Below, piece after piece: positions 16,695 through 25,718 of a DNA stretch of 64,000 bases. The stretch is from Anabaena azotica FACHB-119 (lineage in GTDB: Bacteria > Cyanobacteriota > Cyanobacteriia > Cyanobacteriales > Nostocaceae), in contig NZ_JACJSG010000039.1 in assembly GCF_014697625.1 (NCBI RefSeq), forward strand, positions 22,980 to 86,979, written 5' to 3'. The translations under genes were made by a program, and so were the position numbers. Numbering within the stretch: the first letter of the stretch is position 1; every line of letters starts with the position of its first letter. Below the pieces are notes generated by a model, which was not told the origin of the DNA, did not search any database, and saw nothing but the letters and a program-made list of their open reading frames with translations.

Positions 16695-18398
16695 CTAGTT
16701 AGCATTACTCACAACCCATCGATTATTTTCTCCATCCCATAATAAGGAGAAACGCACAGTGCTAGGTGCTTGCTTGCCATTTTTCATCAAATATTGCAAC
16801 TTAGCGTTAACTGTGGCTGTGTCTGCATTAGCATCTTGGGTAGTTACTTGTTCAACCTCTACACTTTCCACTTGTCCACCCCACCAGTCAACATAAGAAA
16901 GATAACCTTTGGGGTGCAGTCTTCTGTTATTTTGAAAGCTGGGGGATAGTAAATTCCAAGCTGTACTATATTCACCCCGGTTAATGGTTGCATAATAGTT
17001 CTCTACAGCTGCTTCAGGAGAAGGTCGATTTACTTCTGGTTGGCTTGTTTCTTCTGGTTGGGTAGCGGTTGGAGTTTCCGGTGTGGTAGTTTCCTGGGGA
17101 ACTGATGTTACAGGTTCTGTGTTAGTTGCAGGTGGGGATTCTACAGGTGTGGCTGATGGTTGTACACTGATGGGAGGAGTACTTGTTCTTCTTGTGGGGT
17201 TTTGGCTGACATCTTGATTTATGGGTGTGTCAGGTGTTGTAGTGGCTGAGGGACTGAGAGATGGTTCTGCACTAGGACTTGTATTGCTGCTAACAGTATT
17301 TTCACTAGGTGTTGTCTGTGTTACTTGTTGATTTGGTCTGGTAAGGGCAAAACCAATGACGACAGAAGCACCAATCACACCACCAGCAATTAAACTACCA
17401 AGGAGGACACCTTTATTGCTGTTGTTGTGACTTACGGGTTGGGGTGTAGGTGCAGTACCGGGACTGATAGCCACGGTATGGGGTAGGGTTGCATTAGCGG
17501 GTGTAGTGACTGGTGGTTGTTGATAAGGAACTGTGGGGGATGACTGCGGTTGTTGATAGGGAACTGTGGCGGGAACTACGCCTAATTGCAAGGCTTGTAG
17601 CATTTCTCTAGCGGTGGCGAAACGTTCTCGTGGGTGGTAGGCGATCGCTCGATCAATCACACCTGCTAATGTAGGACTGACACTCAAGGCGTATCTGTGC
17701 CAAACAATATCACCAGTATGCGGATCTGTTTCAATTTCCTGTGGCTGTTTCCCCGTCAGCAAATAAATTGCTGTCATCGCTAAACTATATAAATCACTGG
17801 AATATACTGGTCTCCCTGCGGCTTGTTCGCTGGGCATATATCCGGGTGTACCAATGACAATGGAACTGGTAGCATTACCTTGGGAATTAACTACTGTTCC
17901 CATCGATTCCCGCACTGCACCAAAATCAATTAATACGGGTTTACCGTCACGACGACGCAGAATAATGTTATCTGGTTTGATGTCCCGGTGAATGATGCGC
18001 TTAGAGTGGACATATTCCAGAACAGGTAATAAATTTACTAGAATTTCTTTAACTGCACTTTCACTAAATACACCTTGCTGCTGGACTTTGGCTGTGAGTG
18101 TATCACCTTCCACCCATTCTTGGACTACATAAAATTGCGTATTTGCCTGAAAATAAGCATATAAGGTAGGGATTTGGTCTGTATGGCTACCCAAATCTTC
18201 TAAAATAGCTGCTTCCCGTTGAAAACGCTCTTGTACTAGTTGGTAGATTTGCGGATTATTTTGAATCGGTCTCAGTTGTTTTACTACACAGCGACGATGA
18301 GAAGGCATTTGGCTATCTTCTGCTAAGAAGGTTTCTCCAAAGCCACCACTACCTAAAGTCCGAATTACCCGATAACGATTGTCAAGCAGCGTTTCCAT
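16695..18398 (-). CDS. Membrane Ser/Thr protein kinase with NTF2-like C-terminal domain (kinase B)
   Basis: 567 residues. The kinase domain has GSGGFGETFLAED, VVKQLRPIQNNPQIYQLVQE, HRDIKPDN, DFGAVRESMG and GTPGYMPSEQAAGRPVYSSD, almost identical in blocks to kinase C next door. A membrane span (VLLGSLIAGGVIGASVVIGF, near 330-350) is followed by a Thr/Pro/Glu-rich linker. The last 110 residues (PEAAVENYYATINRGEYSTA to RWVVSNAN) have the pattern of an NTF2-like or DUF4878-type domain, suggesting a ligand pocket outside the membrane. The substrate and signal are unknown. Confidence 0.9.
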   Translation of the reverse strand: METLLDNRYRVIRTLGSGGFGETFLAEDSQMPSHRRCVVKQLRPIQNNPQIYQLVQERFQREAAILEDLGSHTDQIPTLYAYFQANTQFYVVQEWVEGDTLTAKVQQQGVFSESAVKEILVNLLPVLEYVHSKRIIHRDIKPDNIILRRRDGKPVLIDFGAVRESMGTVVNSQGNATSSIVIGTPGYMPSEQAAGRPVYSSDLYSLAMTAIYLLTGKQPQEIETDPHTGDIVWHRYALSVSPTLAGVIDRAIAYHPRERFATAREMLQALQLGVVPATVPYQQPQSSPTVPYQQPPVTTPANATLPHTVAISPGTAPTPQPVSHNNSNKGVLLGSLIAGGVIGASVVIGFALTRPNQQVTQTTPSENTVSSNTSPSAEPSLSPSATTTPDTPINQDVSQNPTRRTSTPPISVQPSATPVESPPATNTEPVTSVPQETTTPETPTATQPEETSQPEVNRPSPEAAVENYYATINRGEYSTAWNLLSPSFQNNRRLHPKGYLSYVDWWGGQVESVEVEQVTTQDANADTATVNAKLQYLMKNGKQAPSTVRFSLLWDGENNRWVVSNAN

Positions 18399-18836
18399 AA
18401 GTTAGCACAGAGCAGTAAGAGAATAAATATTGTATACTTTACGTCTGAATCATGTCGGTCTTTACTCGATAATTGTTACTCAAAGATAGTTTGAGCGTTT
18501 CTTAAGCAGTCAACTAAATCAGGGTTATTTCATGCTTAACTAAACATCTATCAGCGATGATTACTGAAAGTAGGCCGATGCACTTGCCCACCAAAGCTAT
18601 GATCTGACTTTTCACGGGATCTGGAAGACCTCTCTCCAAACCTCTCTCCTACAAGGAGAGAGGCTTTGATTTCTCCCCCTTCCCTTGTAGGGAAGGGGGC
18701 TGGGGGGTTAGGTCTGACGGAACGCTTTTCCACATAACGTGAAAAGTCAGAAGCTATGATAAGGTGGACATTGCCTACCCTACTACAGATACTGAGATTT
18801 TTTCACAAATCAAATCCGATTCCAGATCAGCGATAA
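18399..18836. other. Spacer with nested repeats between kinases B and C
   Basis: About 440 bp without a gene. A GTAGGCCGATGCAC-type hairpin repeat (about 18570-18603, resuming at 18761-18786) is interrupted by a 147-bp element listed separately. The remainder is AT-rich and should contain the promoter of kinase B. Confidence 0.6.
18604..18750. mobile_element. 147-bp miniature element, CTGACTTTTCACG ends, 10-bp target duplication (copy 1)
   Basis: The terminal inverted repeats are CTGACTTTTCACG and CGTGAAAAGTCAG. The flanks are an exact direct repeat AAGCTATGAT (18594-18603 and 18751-18760), the duplicated target. The interior holds ACCTCTCTCC/GGAGAGAGG and CCCTTCCC/GGGAAGGG arms and has no coding capacity. 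It sits inside another repeat whose uninterrupted relative is at 20420-20476. A second copy is at 60616-60761. The 9-10 bp duplication would suit an IS4-like transposase acting in trans. Confidence 0.88.
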
Positions 18837-20285
18837 TTACTTAAAGTATCGTAAGTTATTACGGGTTTGATATGCGGCAATAGAATCTACATTGCGCTGC
18901 TCTAATGTTGATAGCAATTTTACGGGAAATTCTTGAGGTGAATATTGGGGATTATACCAAGGTTGATTATTAAAGTAGTCTTGTAAATCCTGATTATCAA
19001 AACGCCGACCGTGCCGAGCGAAGACAGTATTTCGCATAATATCTAAAGTATAACCATTTTTCCCCTCTAAATCTGCGTCGGTAACAGTTCTTTGAGAAAG
19101 CCATAAATAATTATCAGTTGTATTTACGTCTACTGAGGCGGACTTAACAGAGGAACCAGGATCAATATTTTCTATAGGAATTTGGACAACAGGTGGTGTA
19201 GTTACTGGCGTTGGCGTAACTGTGGTTTTTGATTCTACCGGTTCCGTAACCTTATTTTCGTCTACAGGGAATAATATCGGCATTACCAAAAACAATTGGA
19301 CAATTGACGATGCAACAATTAACCCTACTCCAATCAATTTGGAGCGGATACCTTTTTGATTATTACCAGAAATAGTTGCTTGAGGAGCTACGGGAAGCGT
19401 TGGTGATGCAGGTGTTACTGGCGGGGGTGTAAAATACGGTTGTGTGGGGGGAATAGGATTGCTGAGTGCTTGTAAATCATCTAACATGGCTCTAGCGGTG
19501 GAGTAGCGATCGCGGGGATGATAGGCGATCGCCCGCTCCAGTACAATAGCTAAAGCCGGACTAATATGACTGCCATACTCTCGCCAGATCATTTCCCCAG
19601 TTTGGGGGTCTATCTCTAATTGTTGTGGCTGTTTCCCAGTTAACAGATAAATGGCTGTCAAACCTAAACTATATAAATCACTAGAATATACTGGTCTTCC
19701 GGCTGCTTGTTCACTAGGCATATATCCGGGTGTACCAATGACAATGGAACTGGTAACATCACCTTGGGAATTAACTACTGTCCCCATTGATTCCCGTACT
19801 GCACCAAAGTCAATTAATACAGGTTTCCCGTCACGATGACGCAAAATAATATTGTCTGGTTTAATATCCCGGTGAACAATGCGCTGAGAATGGACATATT
19901 CCAGCACTGGTAACAAATTTATTAAAATCTCTTGCACAGCAGCTTCCGTCAATAACCCCTGCTGTTTGAATTTCGCCGTGAGAGTATCCCCTTCCACCCA
20001 TTCTTGCACTAAATAGAATTGACCATCCGCCAAGAAATAAGCGTATAATCCGGGAATTTGGTCAGTTGTACCGCCTAAATCTTCTAAAATCGCTGCTTCC
20101 CGTTGAAACCTTTCCTGTACTAACTGGTATATCTGCGGGTTATTTTGAATTGGTCTCAGCTGTTTTACCACACACCGCCGCCGAGAAGGCATATAAGTAT
20201 CTTCTGCTAGATAAGTTTCCCCAAACCCCCCAGCACCCAGTGTACGGATAACTTGATAGCGATCGTTTAACAGCTGTATCGTCAT
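18837..20285 (-). CDS. Membrane Ser/Thr protein kinase with C-terminal YARHG domain (kinase C)
   Basis: 482 residues. The kinase domain has GAGGFGETYLAED, VVKQLRPIQNNPQIYQLVQE, HRDIKPDN, DFGAVRESMG and GTPGYMPSEQAAGRPVY. One membrane span (LIGVGLIVASSIVQLFLVMP, about 318-337) follows. The C-terminus (about 400-475) has the YARHG pattern, TVFARHGRRFDNQDLQDYF followed by PWYNP, an extracytoplasmic domain found on bacterial kinases and lipoproteins. It is the first gene of the three-kinase run and is nearly identical to kinase B across the catalytic domain, pointing to a recent duplication with exchange of the outer domain. Confidence 0.9.
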   Translation of the reverse strand: MTIQLLNDRYQVIRTLGAGGFGETYLAEDTYMPSRRRCVVKQLRPIQNNPQIYQLVQERFQREAAILEDLGGTTDQIPGLYAYFLADGQFYLVQEWVEGDTLTAKFKQQGLLTEAAVQEILINLLPVLEYVHSQRIVHRDIKPDNIILRHRDGKPVLIDFGAVRESMGTVVNSQGDVTSSIVIGTPGYMPSEQAAGRPVYSSDLYSLGLTAIYLLTGKQPQQLEIDPQTGEMIWREYGSHISPALAIVLERAIAYHPRDRYSTARAMLDDLQALSNPIPPTQPYFTPPPVTPASPTLPVAPQATISGNNQKGIRSKLIGVGLIVASSIVQLFLVMPILFPVDENKVTEPVESKTTVTPTPVTTPPVVQIPIENIDPGSSVKSASVDVNTTDNYLWLSQRTVTDADLEGKNGYTLDIMRNTVFARHGRRFDNQDLQDYFNNQPWYNPQYSPQEFPVKLLSTLEQRNVDSIAAYQTRNNLRYFK

Positions 20286-20620
20286 AACAGGCTTAAAAGA
20301 CTAGCTAATCTAATATAGCCTCTGTCAGTTGACAGTTGACAGTTGTCAGTTATCAGTTATCAGTTATCAGTTATCAGTTATAGAAATCCTATTTGAATTT
20401 TGAAAAAATCTCCGTACCAGTAGGCCGATGCACTGCCCACCAAGACTATGATATGGTAGGCAGTGCATCGGCCTACGTACAATTCACAAATCAAGTAGGA
20501 ATCCTATATCAGTTATCAGTTATCAGTTGTCAGTTATTCTCCCCTAACTTCCTGTTCCCCTCCTGGGAGGGGCTAGGGGTGGGTTACTCCCTAACTTCCA
20601 CACCAAATATTACTTAAATA
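20286..20620. other. Repeat-filled spacer upstream of kinase C
   Basis: Heptamers (CAGTTAT)n occur at 20320-20380 and again near 20510-20540. Between them is a perfect-looking hairpin at 20420-20476 (GTAGGCCGATGCACTGCC against GGCAGTGCATCGGCCTAC). A CCTCCTGGGAGGGGCTAGG motif lies near 20560. No gene is visible. Confidence 0.7.
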
Positions 20621-21163
20621 TTACTTCAAGTCTAGTAAACCTTCTTCTTTTAACTTAGGATTAAACCGCAATTGAGTTTTTAAACCTCGTAATTCCAAAG
20701 TTTCTAAAATATCTGCTTCTACTCGCCGAGCCACATTTTTGATAATTTTAATTTGTGTGAGTTCATCATTAGTAGGTTGGTGATAACTTGCCTGTTCTTC
20801 TTCTGTCATGAATGCTTTCACATCTACAGGCTGCGTCCATTTCTCTTTGTCTTCTCCATTCCCCGCAGGCGTATCAACATTTTCAGCTATCCAAGCCTTT
20901 TCGATATTTTCCAAAACTGTCCGGCTAGGACGTTCAATAGTTTGCACTTTCACCCAATAGCAATGTTGTGGCTGACGCACTAAATGCTGTCGCAAACTGA
21001 GGTAAACATCACGTGAATATCCCACAAATTGCAAAGATTTCTCTTTGTCAAAAACTGCATATACTCCAATCTTTGCCTGATAAATTTCAGGTAATTGACC
21101 ATTTTCATCAATATAAGGAATATATTCGAGATTGGCTAAATTAGTAATATTATCGGTAGTCAT
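20621..21163 (-). CDS. GIY-YIG nuclease-like protein
   Basis: A 180-residue protein. The segment AKIGVYAVFDKEKSLQFVGYSRDVYLSLRQHL (about 22-53) fits the GIY-YIG layout, with GVYA for GIY and QFVGYSRDV for YIG plus the conserved Arg. A helical region WVKVQTIERPSRTVLENIEKAW follows. I place the start at 21163 (MTTDNITN); the frame is open for 39 more codons, but those are translated repeat (SWEGLGVGFSPLSLSPLS). The C-terminal part is polar and helical. Such small proteins may be nucleases of unknown role. Confidence 0.75.
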   Translation of the reverse strand: MTTDNITNLANLEYIPYIDENGQLPEIYQAKIGVYAVFDKEKSLQFVGYSRDVYLSLRQHLVRQPQHCYWVKVQTIERPSRTVLENIEKAWIAENVDTPAGNGEDKEKWTQPVDVKAFMTEEEQASYHQPTNDELTQIKIIKNVARRVEADILETLELRGLKTQLRFNPKLKEEGLLDLK

Positions 21164-21360
21164 ATTGGGGACTGGGGACTGGGGACTGGGGGAGATGAGG
21201 GAGAGGGGGGAGAGGGAGAGGGGGGAGAAACCCACCCCTAGCCCCTCCCAGGAGGGGAAAAGGGAGATGAGGGAGAACAACTGCTAACTGTCAACTGTCA
21301 ACTGTCAACTGATAACTGATAACTGATAACTGATAACTGATAACTGATAACTGTCAACTG
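21164..21360. repeat. Purine-rich and heptamer repeat block
   Basis: GGGGACTGG, GGGAGAGG and (TGATAAC)n/(TGTCAAC)n arrays in tandem. It lies between proA-like and GIY-YIG genes on the same strand and creates a false N-terminal extension of the latter. Confidence 0.85.
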
Positions 21361-22626
21361 CTAAAACCTCCCATTTCCCTGAATAATATGCTTGAGGGTA
21401 GTTAAAGTTTCTAGGCTGATAAATCCTCGGCGATGACCTTTTTGATTAGACATACCTAAAAAGACGGAATCACCCCGTGAAGGGTTACGGGAGAAGCGGG
21501 GAGAGGTGTTAATATAGGTGGCGGCGCTGTTAACGCCTAATGCAAATTGGCGACTTTCTTGATAGGATTCGGTGGCGATCGCATCAGCATGACCGCTACT
21601 GTATCGATTTATCCAGGCGATCGCACTATCTAAGCTATCCACTAGTTTAAATGCTACTATCTTAGTTAAATAGGGGTTTGCCCATTCGTGATCTTTTGCT
21701 AGTTGCAACTGCGGAAAGGCTTGTACTAGTTCCTCATCGCCTCTAATCTCAAAACCTTTCTCTTTCAGGCTATTCCATAATACTGCTAAAGATGAAGGCA
21801 TGGCTTGGCGATGAATTAGCACTTTTTCAATAGCGTTGACGGGATCTGGTTCGCTTGCATGGCTATCGAGAATCATCCAGCGTACCATATCCAAGCTGCT
21901 ATTTAATGACCAATACAGGTAACAGTTCCCCATTGCTGACTTTAACACTGGGCAAGTCGCCTGACGCACTACCTGCTGTATCAAGCTAGAACGTCCGTAG
22001 GGAATGACTAAGTTAATATATTGGTCTTGGGTGATTAAATCGCGCAGGGAACCCCCATGTTCTGTGGTGACTAGTTCCACACAGCCTGCGGGTAGCCCAA
22101 CTTCGCCGATCGCATTTTGCAATACTTCGGCGATCGCCGCATTGGAATGGCTCGCTTCTGTACTACCCTTGAGGATGATACTATTACCAGTTTTAATACA
22201 CAAGCCTGCGGCGATCGCGCCTAAATCGGGAAAGGCTTCATATATAAATCCAATCACACCCAAGGGCATTAACTGGGAATAACTCTGGGAATCTTCTGGT
22301 TGATAGTCGGCGTTTCTTACCCGCCTTAAGGGATCAGATATTTCCCCCAACCTTTGGAGAATTTCTACTGTTGTCTCCAACCTAGTGGGGGTTAGCTTTA
22401 ACCAGTCGAGAATCAATTCTGGCACAGCCATTTCCCGACTAGCTTCTAAATCCAATGTATTCGCTTCTAATATATCATCAAATGCCTGTTCTAGCGCTTG
22501 TGCCATCGCCAGAACAGCGCGACTCCGGTCTATCCCTTTAGTAGTACCTAACTTCAGGGAAGCGTGAAAAGCACGCTTGGCGCTTTTCATCGGTTCGGGA
22601 CAATCATCTACGGCTGCAACGGTCAT
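21361..22626 (-). CDS. Gamma-glutamyl phosphate reductase (ProA) paralogue lacking the usual catalytic Cys
   Basis: 421 residues, full ProA length, of the aldehyde dehydrogenase superfamily. Family blocks are clear: PLGVIGFIYEAFPD, LKTGNSIILKGSTEASHSN-like, LVIPYGRSSLIQQVV and GNCYLYWS. ProA reduces gamma-glutamyl phosphate to glutamate-5-semialdehyde for proline. In canonical ProA the catalytic cysteine is in a P(G/S)VCNAxETLLVH block; here the aligned block is DPVNAIEKVLIHR (about 261-273) with no Cys. The family signature near the end (IAWINRYSSGHADAI) is also altered. It is probably a second, divergent copy; the function may differ from proline synthesis. C235 in GNCYLYW is the nearest alternative thiol. 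Confidence 0.85.
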   Translation of the reverse strand: MTVAAVDDCPEPMKSAKRAFHASLKLGTTKGIDRSRAVLAMAQALEQAFDDILEANTLDLEASREMAVPELILDWLKLTPTRLETTVEILQRLGEISDPLRRVRNADYQPEDSQSYSQLMPLGVIGFIYEAFPDLGAIAAGLCIKTGNSIILKGSTEASHSNAAIAEVLQNAIGEVGLPAGCVELVTTEHGGSLRDLITQDQYINLVIPYGRSSLIQQVVRQATCPVLKSAMGNCYLYWSLNSSLDMVRWMILDSHASEPDPVNAIEKVLIHRQAMPSSLAVLWNSLKEKGFEIRGDEELVQAFPQLQLAKDHEWANPYLTKIVAFKLVDSLDSAIAWINRYSSGHADAIATESYQESRQFALGVNSAATYINTSPRFSRNPSRGDSVFLGMSNQKGHRRGFISLETLTTLKHIIQGNGRF

Positions 22627-22630
22627 TGAG

Positions 22631-23053
22631 TTATCGTCTGTAAGTAAGCCAGAACATGAGTGCCGGCAAAAGAACCAACAAGAGCGCTACCATGGCCCAA
22701 GCGATGAGACTAGAACCATTGCCCATTCGCAGTGCTAGTGGTAGCCATATAATCACTAGCACGAAAATACTGCCCAAGGCTATAGGCAAGTACCTTTCTC
22801 CCCATTTTGAGTGGACGAGGTTCCAACTATGACCATTCCAGCGCCAAGCGCGTTTGTAGGGATAGGTGGTGGAAAGTTCTTCTAACACATGACCATTATC
22901 TTCTACTACAAAGATTCGCTGACAGCGATCGCAACCAAAGGCTTCTGTCAGTGTAATCGGTACTAATTTTCCTTTGCGACGGCAAGGACAAGGATATTCG
23001 CTATTTAAGTCGATTTTTTCAGGTTTCTTAGATTGCACAAGCGTTTTTAGCAA
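22631..23053 (-). CDS. Hypothetical membrane protein with N-terminal zinc ribbon
   Basis: 140 residues. The first half has a zinc-ribbon pattern: CPCRRKGKL (19-27) and FGCDRCQRIFVVED (39-52). A soluble middle part has WRWNGHSWNLVHSKW. Two hydrophobic segments at the C-terminus (LPIALGSIFVLVIIWLPLAL and LIAWAMVALLLVLLPALMFW) are typical membrane spans. It is four bases upstream of the proA-like gene on the same strand, so the two are very likely co-transcribed. The family name is not known to me. Confidence 0.75.
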   Translation of the reverse strand: MLKTLVQSKKPEKIDLNSEYPCPCRRKGKLVPITLTEAFGCDRCQRIFVVEDNGHVLEELSTTYPYKRAWRWNGHSWNLVHSKWGERYLPIALGSIFVLVIIWLPLALRMGNGSSLIAWAMVALLLVLLPALMFWLTYRR

Positions 23054-23754
23054 TTCAATTTAGGTACTGGGGAAAAAGAAAGGAAGGGGAAAGGGGAAAG
23101 GGGAAAGGGAGAAGCCATTGACTTTTGTCTTTTACCCTTTACCTTTTCTGATAATTGAGTATGCTACTCAACGTCCCGCTACAGCTAACAGCAATTTGCC
23201 AAGCTAGTCTGGACTGTATGAATGTGCGGATTTAAACCAACTTAATTGCTTGTTTAAAAATTTCTGTATTTTCATATATAAATCACAAAATTAATGTATT
23301 GCTATTGATTAGGTATTTATGGTGCAGGCTTAAAGGGTACATTTTTAGCTTACGTGGCGAACTCTCACAAGACAACCCATTACAGCTGTATTTAATCAAG
23401 CTTTTACTTAAGTTGTTTGCTAAGTGCGATCGCTGTGATTTCTTTGCCGGATAGACAGTATGAATCTGTGATCTCCATCTTGACAGCTACCTTTCAAAGA
23501 TGAAGATTTGTTTCGAGTGGAAATATCTGAATGTCTTTTGCTAGCGATCAACTTACCCTGCTTTGGGCGATCGCCACTTAAAAAACCCTCACTCCCCCTG
23601 ACTACTGCTCGAAACTGCCTGCCAATTATGCACCTGATATTACTGCTATCTACCTTAAGCAATATCTAGTTTAATATAGTTTTACTTTTAAAACTGGGTA
23701 AATGGATTCGCCAGCGCGACATGAACACCTCACACCCAAAGGTGTCCTTGCTGA
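23054..23754. other. Gene-free region ahead of the restriction remnant
   Basis: About 700 bp. It has a GGGGAAA/CCCTTTACC purine-pyrimidine repeat at 23080-23150 and otherwise AT-rich DNA. Frames here are short and lack protein-like composition. Bases 23700-23754 may be further hsdS debris (a frame reads HPKGVLADLPKLEAKSS), but I cannot establish it. Confidence 0.45.
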
Positions 23755-23877
23755 TTTGCCAAAGTTGGAGGCAAAGTCCAGCAAGAAAAACTCAAAGCAG
23801 CACACCGCGCCTCTCTGTTAGAACTTAACAGGCTCTTTGCTTCTTTTCAACATCGTGCATTCCCTGGAGAATTGTAA
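23755..23877 (+). pseudogene. 3' remnant of a type I restriction specificity gene (hsdS)
   Basis: A frame after a TGA reads VQQEKLKAAHRASLLELNRL followed by FASFQHRAFPGEL and TAA. This matches the C-terminal end seen in many HsdS proteins (a coiled coil, then LFASLQHRAFRGEL). Only about 40 codons remain; the DNA-recognition domains and any hsdM or hsdR are absent from the window. The stop is one base before the ATG of the ATPase gene, so the pair downstream was once coupled to a type I restriction operon. Confidence 0.7.
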
Positions 23878-23878
23878 C

Positions 23879-25192
23879 ATGAATGCCATGCTCACCGAAT
23901 TTACCCTCGCCAACTTCAAAAGTTACAGCACCAGCCGATTACCTCTTGGGTCGCTGACCGTGCTAATTGGAGCCAATGCTGCTGGCAAAAGTAATGCCCT
24001 AGAAGGTTTGCGCTTTCTGTCATGGTTGGCACAAGGACAAAGACTATCTAGCATTCAATATGCAGTCAATAGTGTAGAGCGCGTTATGCGGGGTCGAGTC
24101 AATGATTTGTGTCATCATGGACAATCAAGTTTTACCATCGGTTGCCGTTTGGACTTAGCAGAGTGGAACCAACTTGAGATAACGCTTAATGTGCGTGACG
24201 GAGAACTACACATCAGTAGTGAAAGCATCTTTGGCTCGACAAGTCAAGTCCCACTATATGACCTAGATCAGCCTTCACAAGGCGTAGGGACTGATGTTCG
24301 TGTGATATATAACAATTTTTTAAAAGGGAGTAGAAAGCCAAGAATAACGTGCAGCGATCAGATGGCTATATTCGTGCAATTAGATAGCCCTGCTCAATTT
24401 AATGCAAAGCACCTCATCTCCCAAAAAATAATTCCTGATACCGTCCGGGAATATCAACGAGTTTTAAAGAACATCCTCTTTTTAGATCCTGTCCCCGCAA
24501 AAATGCGCGAGTACAGTTTTAAATCTGATAAGCGATTACAAGAAGATGGCACTAATCTTTCCAGTGTTCTCTATCGTCTGTGGCACAACCAACCCGAAAA
24601 TCAAGAGGAAATTCTCAATTTCATCCGCAGTTTGCCAGAACAAGCTATAAATGGACTGGATTTCCTGATTGGCCCAAGGGATGAAGTGATGGTGCGATTA
24701 GCCGAAACCTTTGGTAATCAGCAACGCTATTGTGAGGCTGCTTTATTATCTGATGGCACTTTGCGAGTCTTGGCTATAGCTGCGGCGATGCTATCAGCTA
24801 CCGAGGGTAGTTTAGTAGTTATTGAGGAAATCGACAACGGGGTTCATCCCAACCGCGCCCAACATCTACTCGCCAGCATCCGAGATATTGCCGAGCGGCG
24901 TGAATTGCGGGTGCTGCTTTCTACCCACAACCCAGCCCTCATGGATGCTTTACCCGATGCTGCTCTTGCAGATGTAGTATTTTGTTTCCGTAATCCAGAG
25001 GAAGGAGATAGCCGCCTTGTACGACTTGGGGATATGTACGAATTTCCCGATTTGATATTGCAAGGGCCACTGGGTCAATTAGTAACTGCTGGAATAGTGG
25101 ATAGGTTTGTCAAGTCGCCGCACACACCAGAAGATAGAAAACAGCAAGCGATGGAATGGTTGTCTCGTTTGCAGGAGTACAGCAATGACTAG
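23879..25192 (+). CDS. AAA_21/OLD-like ABC-type ATPase (restriction-linked)
   Basis: 437 residues from the ATG at 23879, chosen because it follows the hsdS remnant by one base and gives a standard start (MNAMLTEFTLANFKSYSTSR); an earlier ATG at 23837 lies inside the remnant. Walker A is GANAAGKSN (31-39). The ABC-signature region is near LLSDGTLRVLAIAAAML, Walker B is GSLVVIEEIDNG (E316), and the H-loop is STHNPALMD. The fold is that of SMC/RecF-like single-gene ATPases used in many defence pairs, such as the RloA proteins of restriction loci. It overlaps the PIN gene by 8 bp, so the two products are probably made in equal amounts and act together. Confidence 0.88.
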   Translation: MNAMLTEFTLANFKSYSTSRLPLGSLTVLIGANAAGKSNALEGLRFLSWLAQGQRLSSIQYAVNSVERVMRGRVNDLCHHGQSSFTIGCRLDLAEWNQLEITLNVRDGELHISSESIFGSTSQVPLYDLDQPSQGVGTDVRVIYNNFLKGSRKPRITCSDQMAIFVQLDSPAQFNAKHLISQKIIPDTVREYQRVLKNILFLDPVPAKMREYSFKSDKRLQEDGTNLSSVLYRLWHNQPENQEEILNFIRSLPEQAINGLDFLIGPRDEVMVRLAETFGNQQRYCEAALLSDGTLRVLAIAAAMLSATEGSLVVIEEIDNGVHPNRAQHLLASIRDIAERRELRVLLSTHNPALMDALPDAALADVVFCFRNPEEGDSRLVRLGDMYEFPDLILQGPLGQLVTAGIVDRFVKSPHTPEDRKQQAMEWLSRLQEYSND

Positions 25193-25667
25193 TATCTGCC
25201 TGATAGATACCAGCGTATTCCTCAACTTACTTAACGTTCCTCATTGCAATCAACAACACGCATCAGTTCTTGAAGAATTTAACACCTATGCTGCGGCTGG
25301 TTGTACTTTTCTATTACCTATGGCAACAATCATCGAAACAGGTAATCACATTGCTCAGAACGGCGACGGCACAATCAGAAGGGTAACTGCTCTACGTTTT
25401 GTTGAGAACGTTAAAGCTGCATTTAAACCAAACGCTCCTTGGCGGACTACTGCATTTCCCAACACAACAGAGATATTGGAGTGGATTGACAAATTCCCCA
25501 ATCTGGCTGGCATGAATAAAGCTCCAGATAAACAAGAAGGAACAAGTTTCGGGGATCTCAGCATTATTGAAGAATTTAATAAGTCATGCAAACTGTTTCC
25601 TATGAGTGAAGTGTTTATCTGGTCGTTAGACCTGGATCTACAGAGCTATCACCAAAAGCGAAAATGA
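25185..25667 (+). CDS. PIN-domain putative nuclease, partner of the ATPase
   Basis: 160 residues from an ATG overlapping the ATPase stop (ATGACTAG). It carries a PIN-like pattern: D8 in CLIDTSVFLNLL, E51 in TIIETGNHI, D124 in SFGDLSIIEEF, and a late acid in FIWSLDLDLQSY. All expected metal-binding positions are present, so nuclease activity is plausible. PIN domains usually cut RNA. The insertion between E51 and D124 is long (AFKPNAPWRTTAFPNTTEIL). It is not a VapC with its own antitoxin; the only partner is the ATPase. A hairpin with a short T run follows. Confidence 0.82.
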   Translation: MTSICLIDTSVFLNLLNVPHCNQQHASVLEEFNTYAAAGCTFLLPMATIIETGNHIAQNGDGTIRRVTALRFVENVKAAFKPNAPWRTTAFPNTTEILEWIDKFPNLAGMNKAPDKQEGTSFGDLSIIEEFNKSCKLFPMSEVFIWSLDLDLQSYHQKRK

Positions 25668-25691
25668 CCTACTAATTTCTCAGGATAGCTG

Positions 25692-25718
25692 AGAAGCATA
25701 AAAACCTGTGCTTCTTTT
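25692..25718 (+). terminator. Terminator after the ATPase-PIN pair
   Basis: The stem AGAAGCA/TGCTTCT with a loop of about nine bases is followed by TTT. It lies 25 bp after the PIN stop. Confidence 0.6.

Noticed and set aside
23420..23662. 80-codon minus-strand frame before the restriction remnant
   Set aside because: Composition and start are not convincing, and no match to HsdS, HsdM or HsdR motifs was seen.
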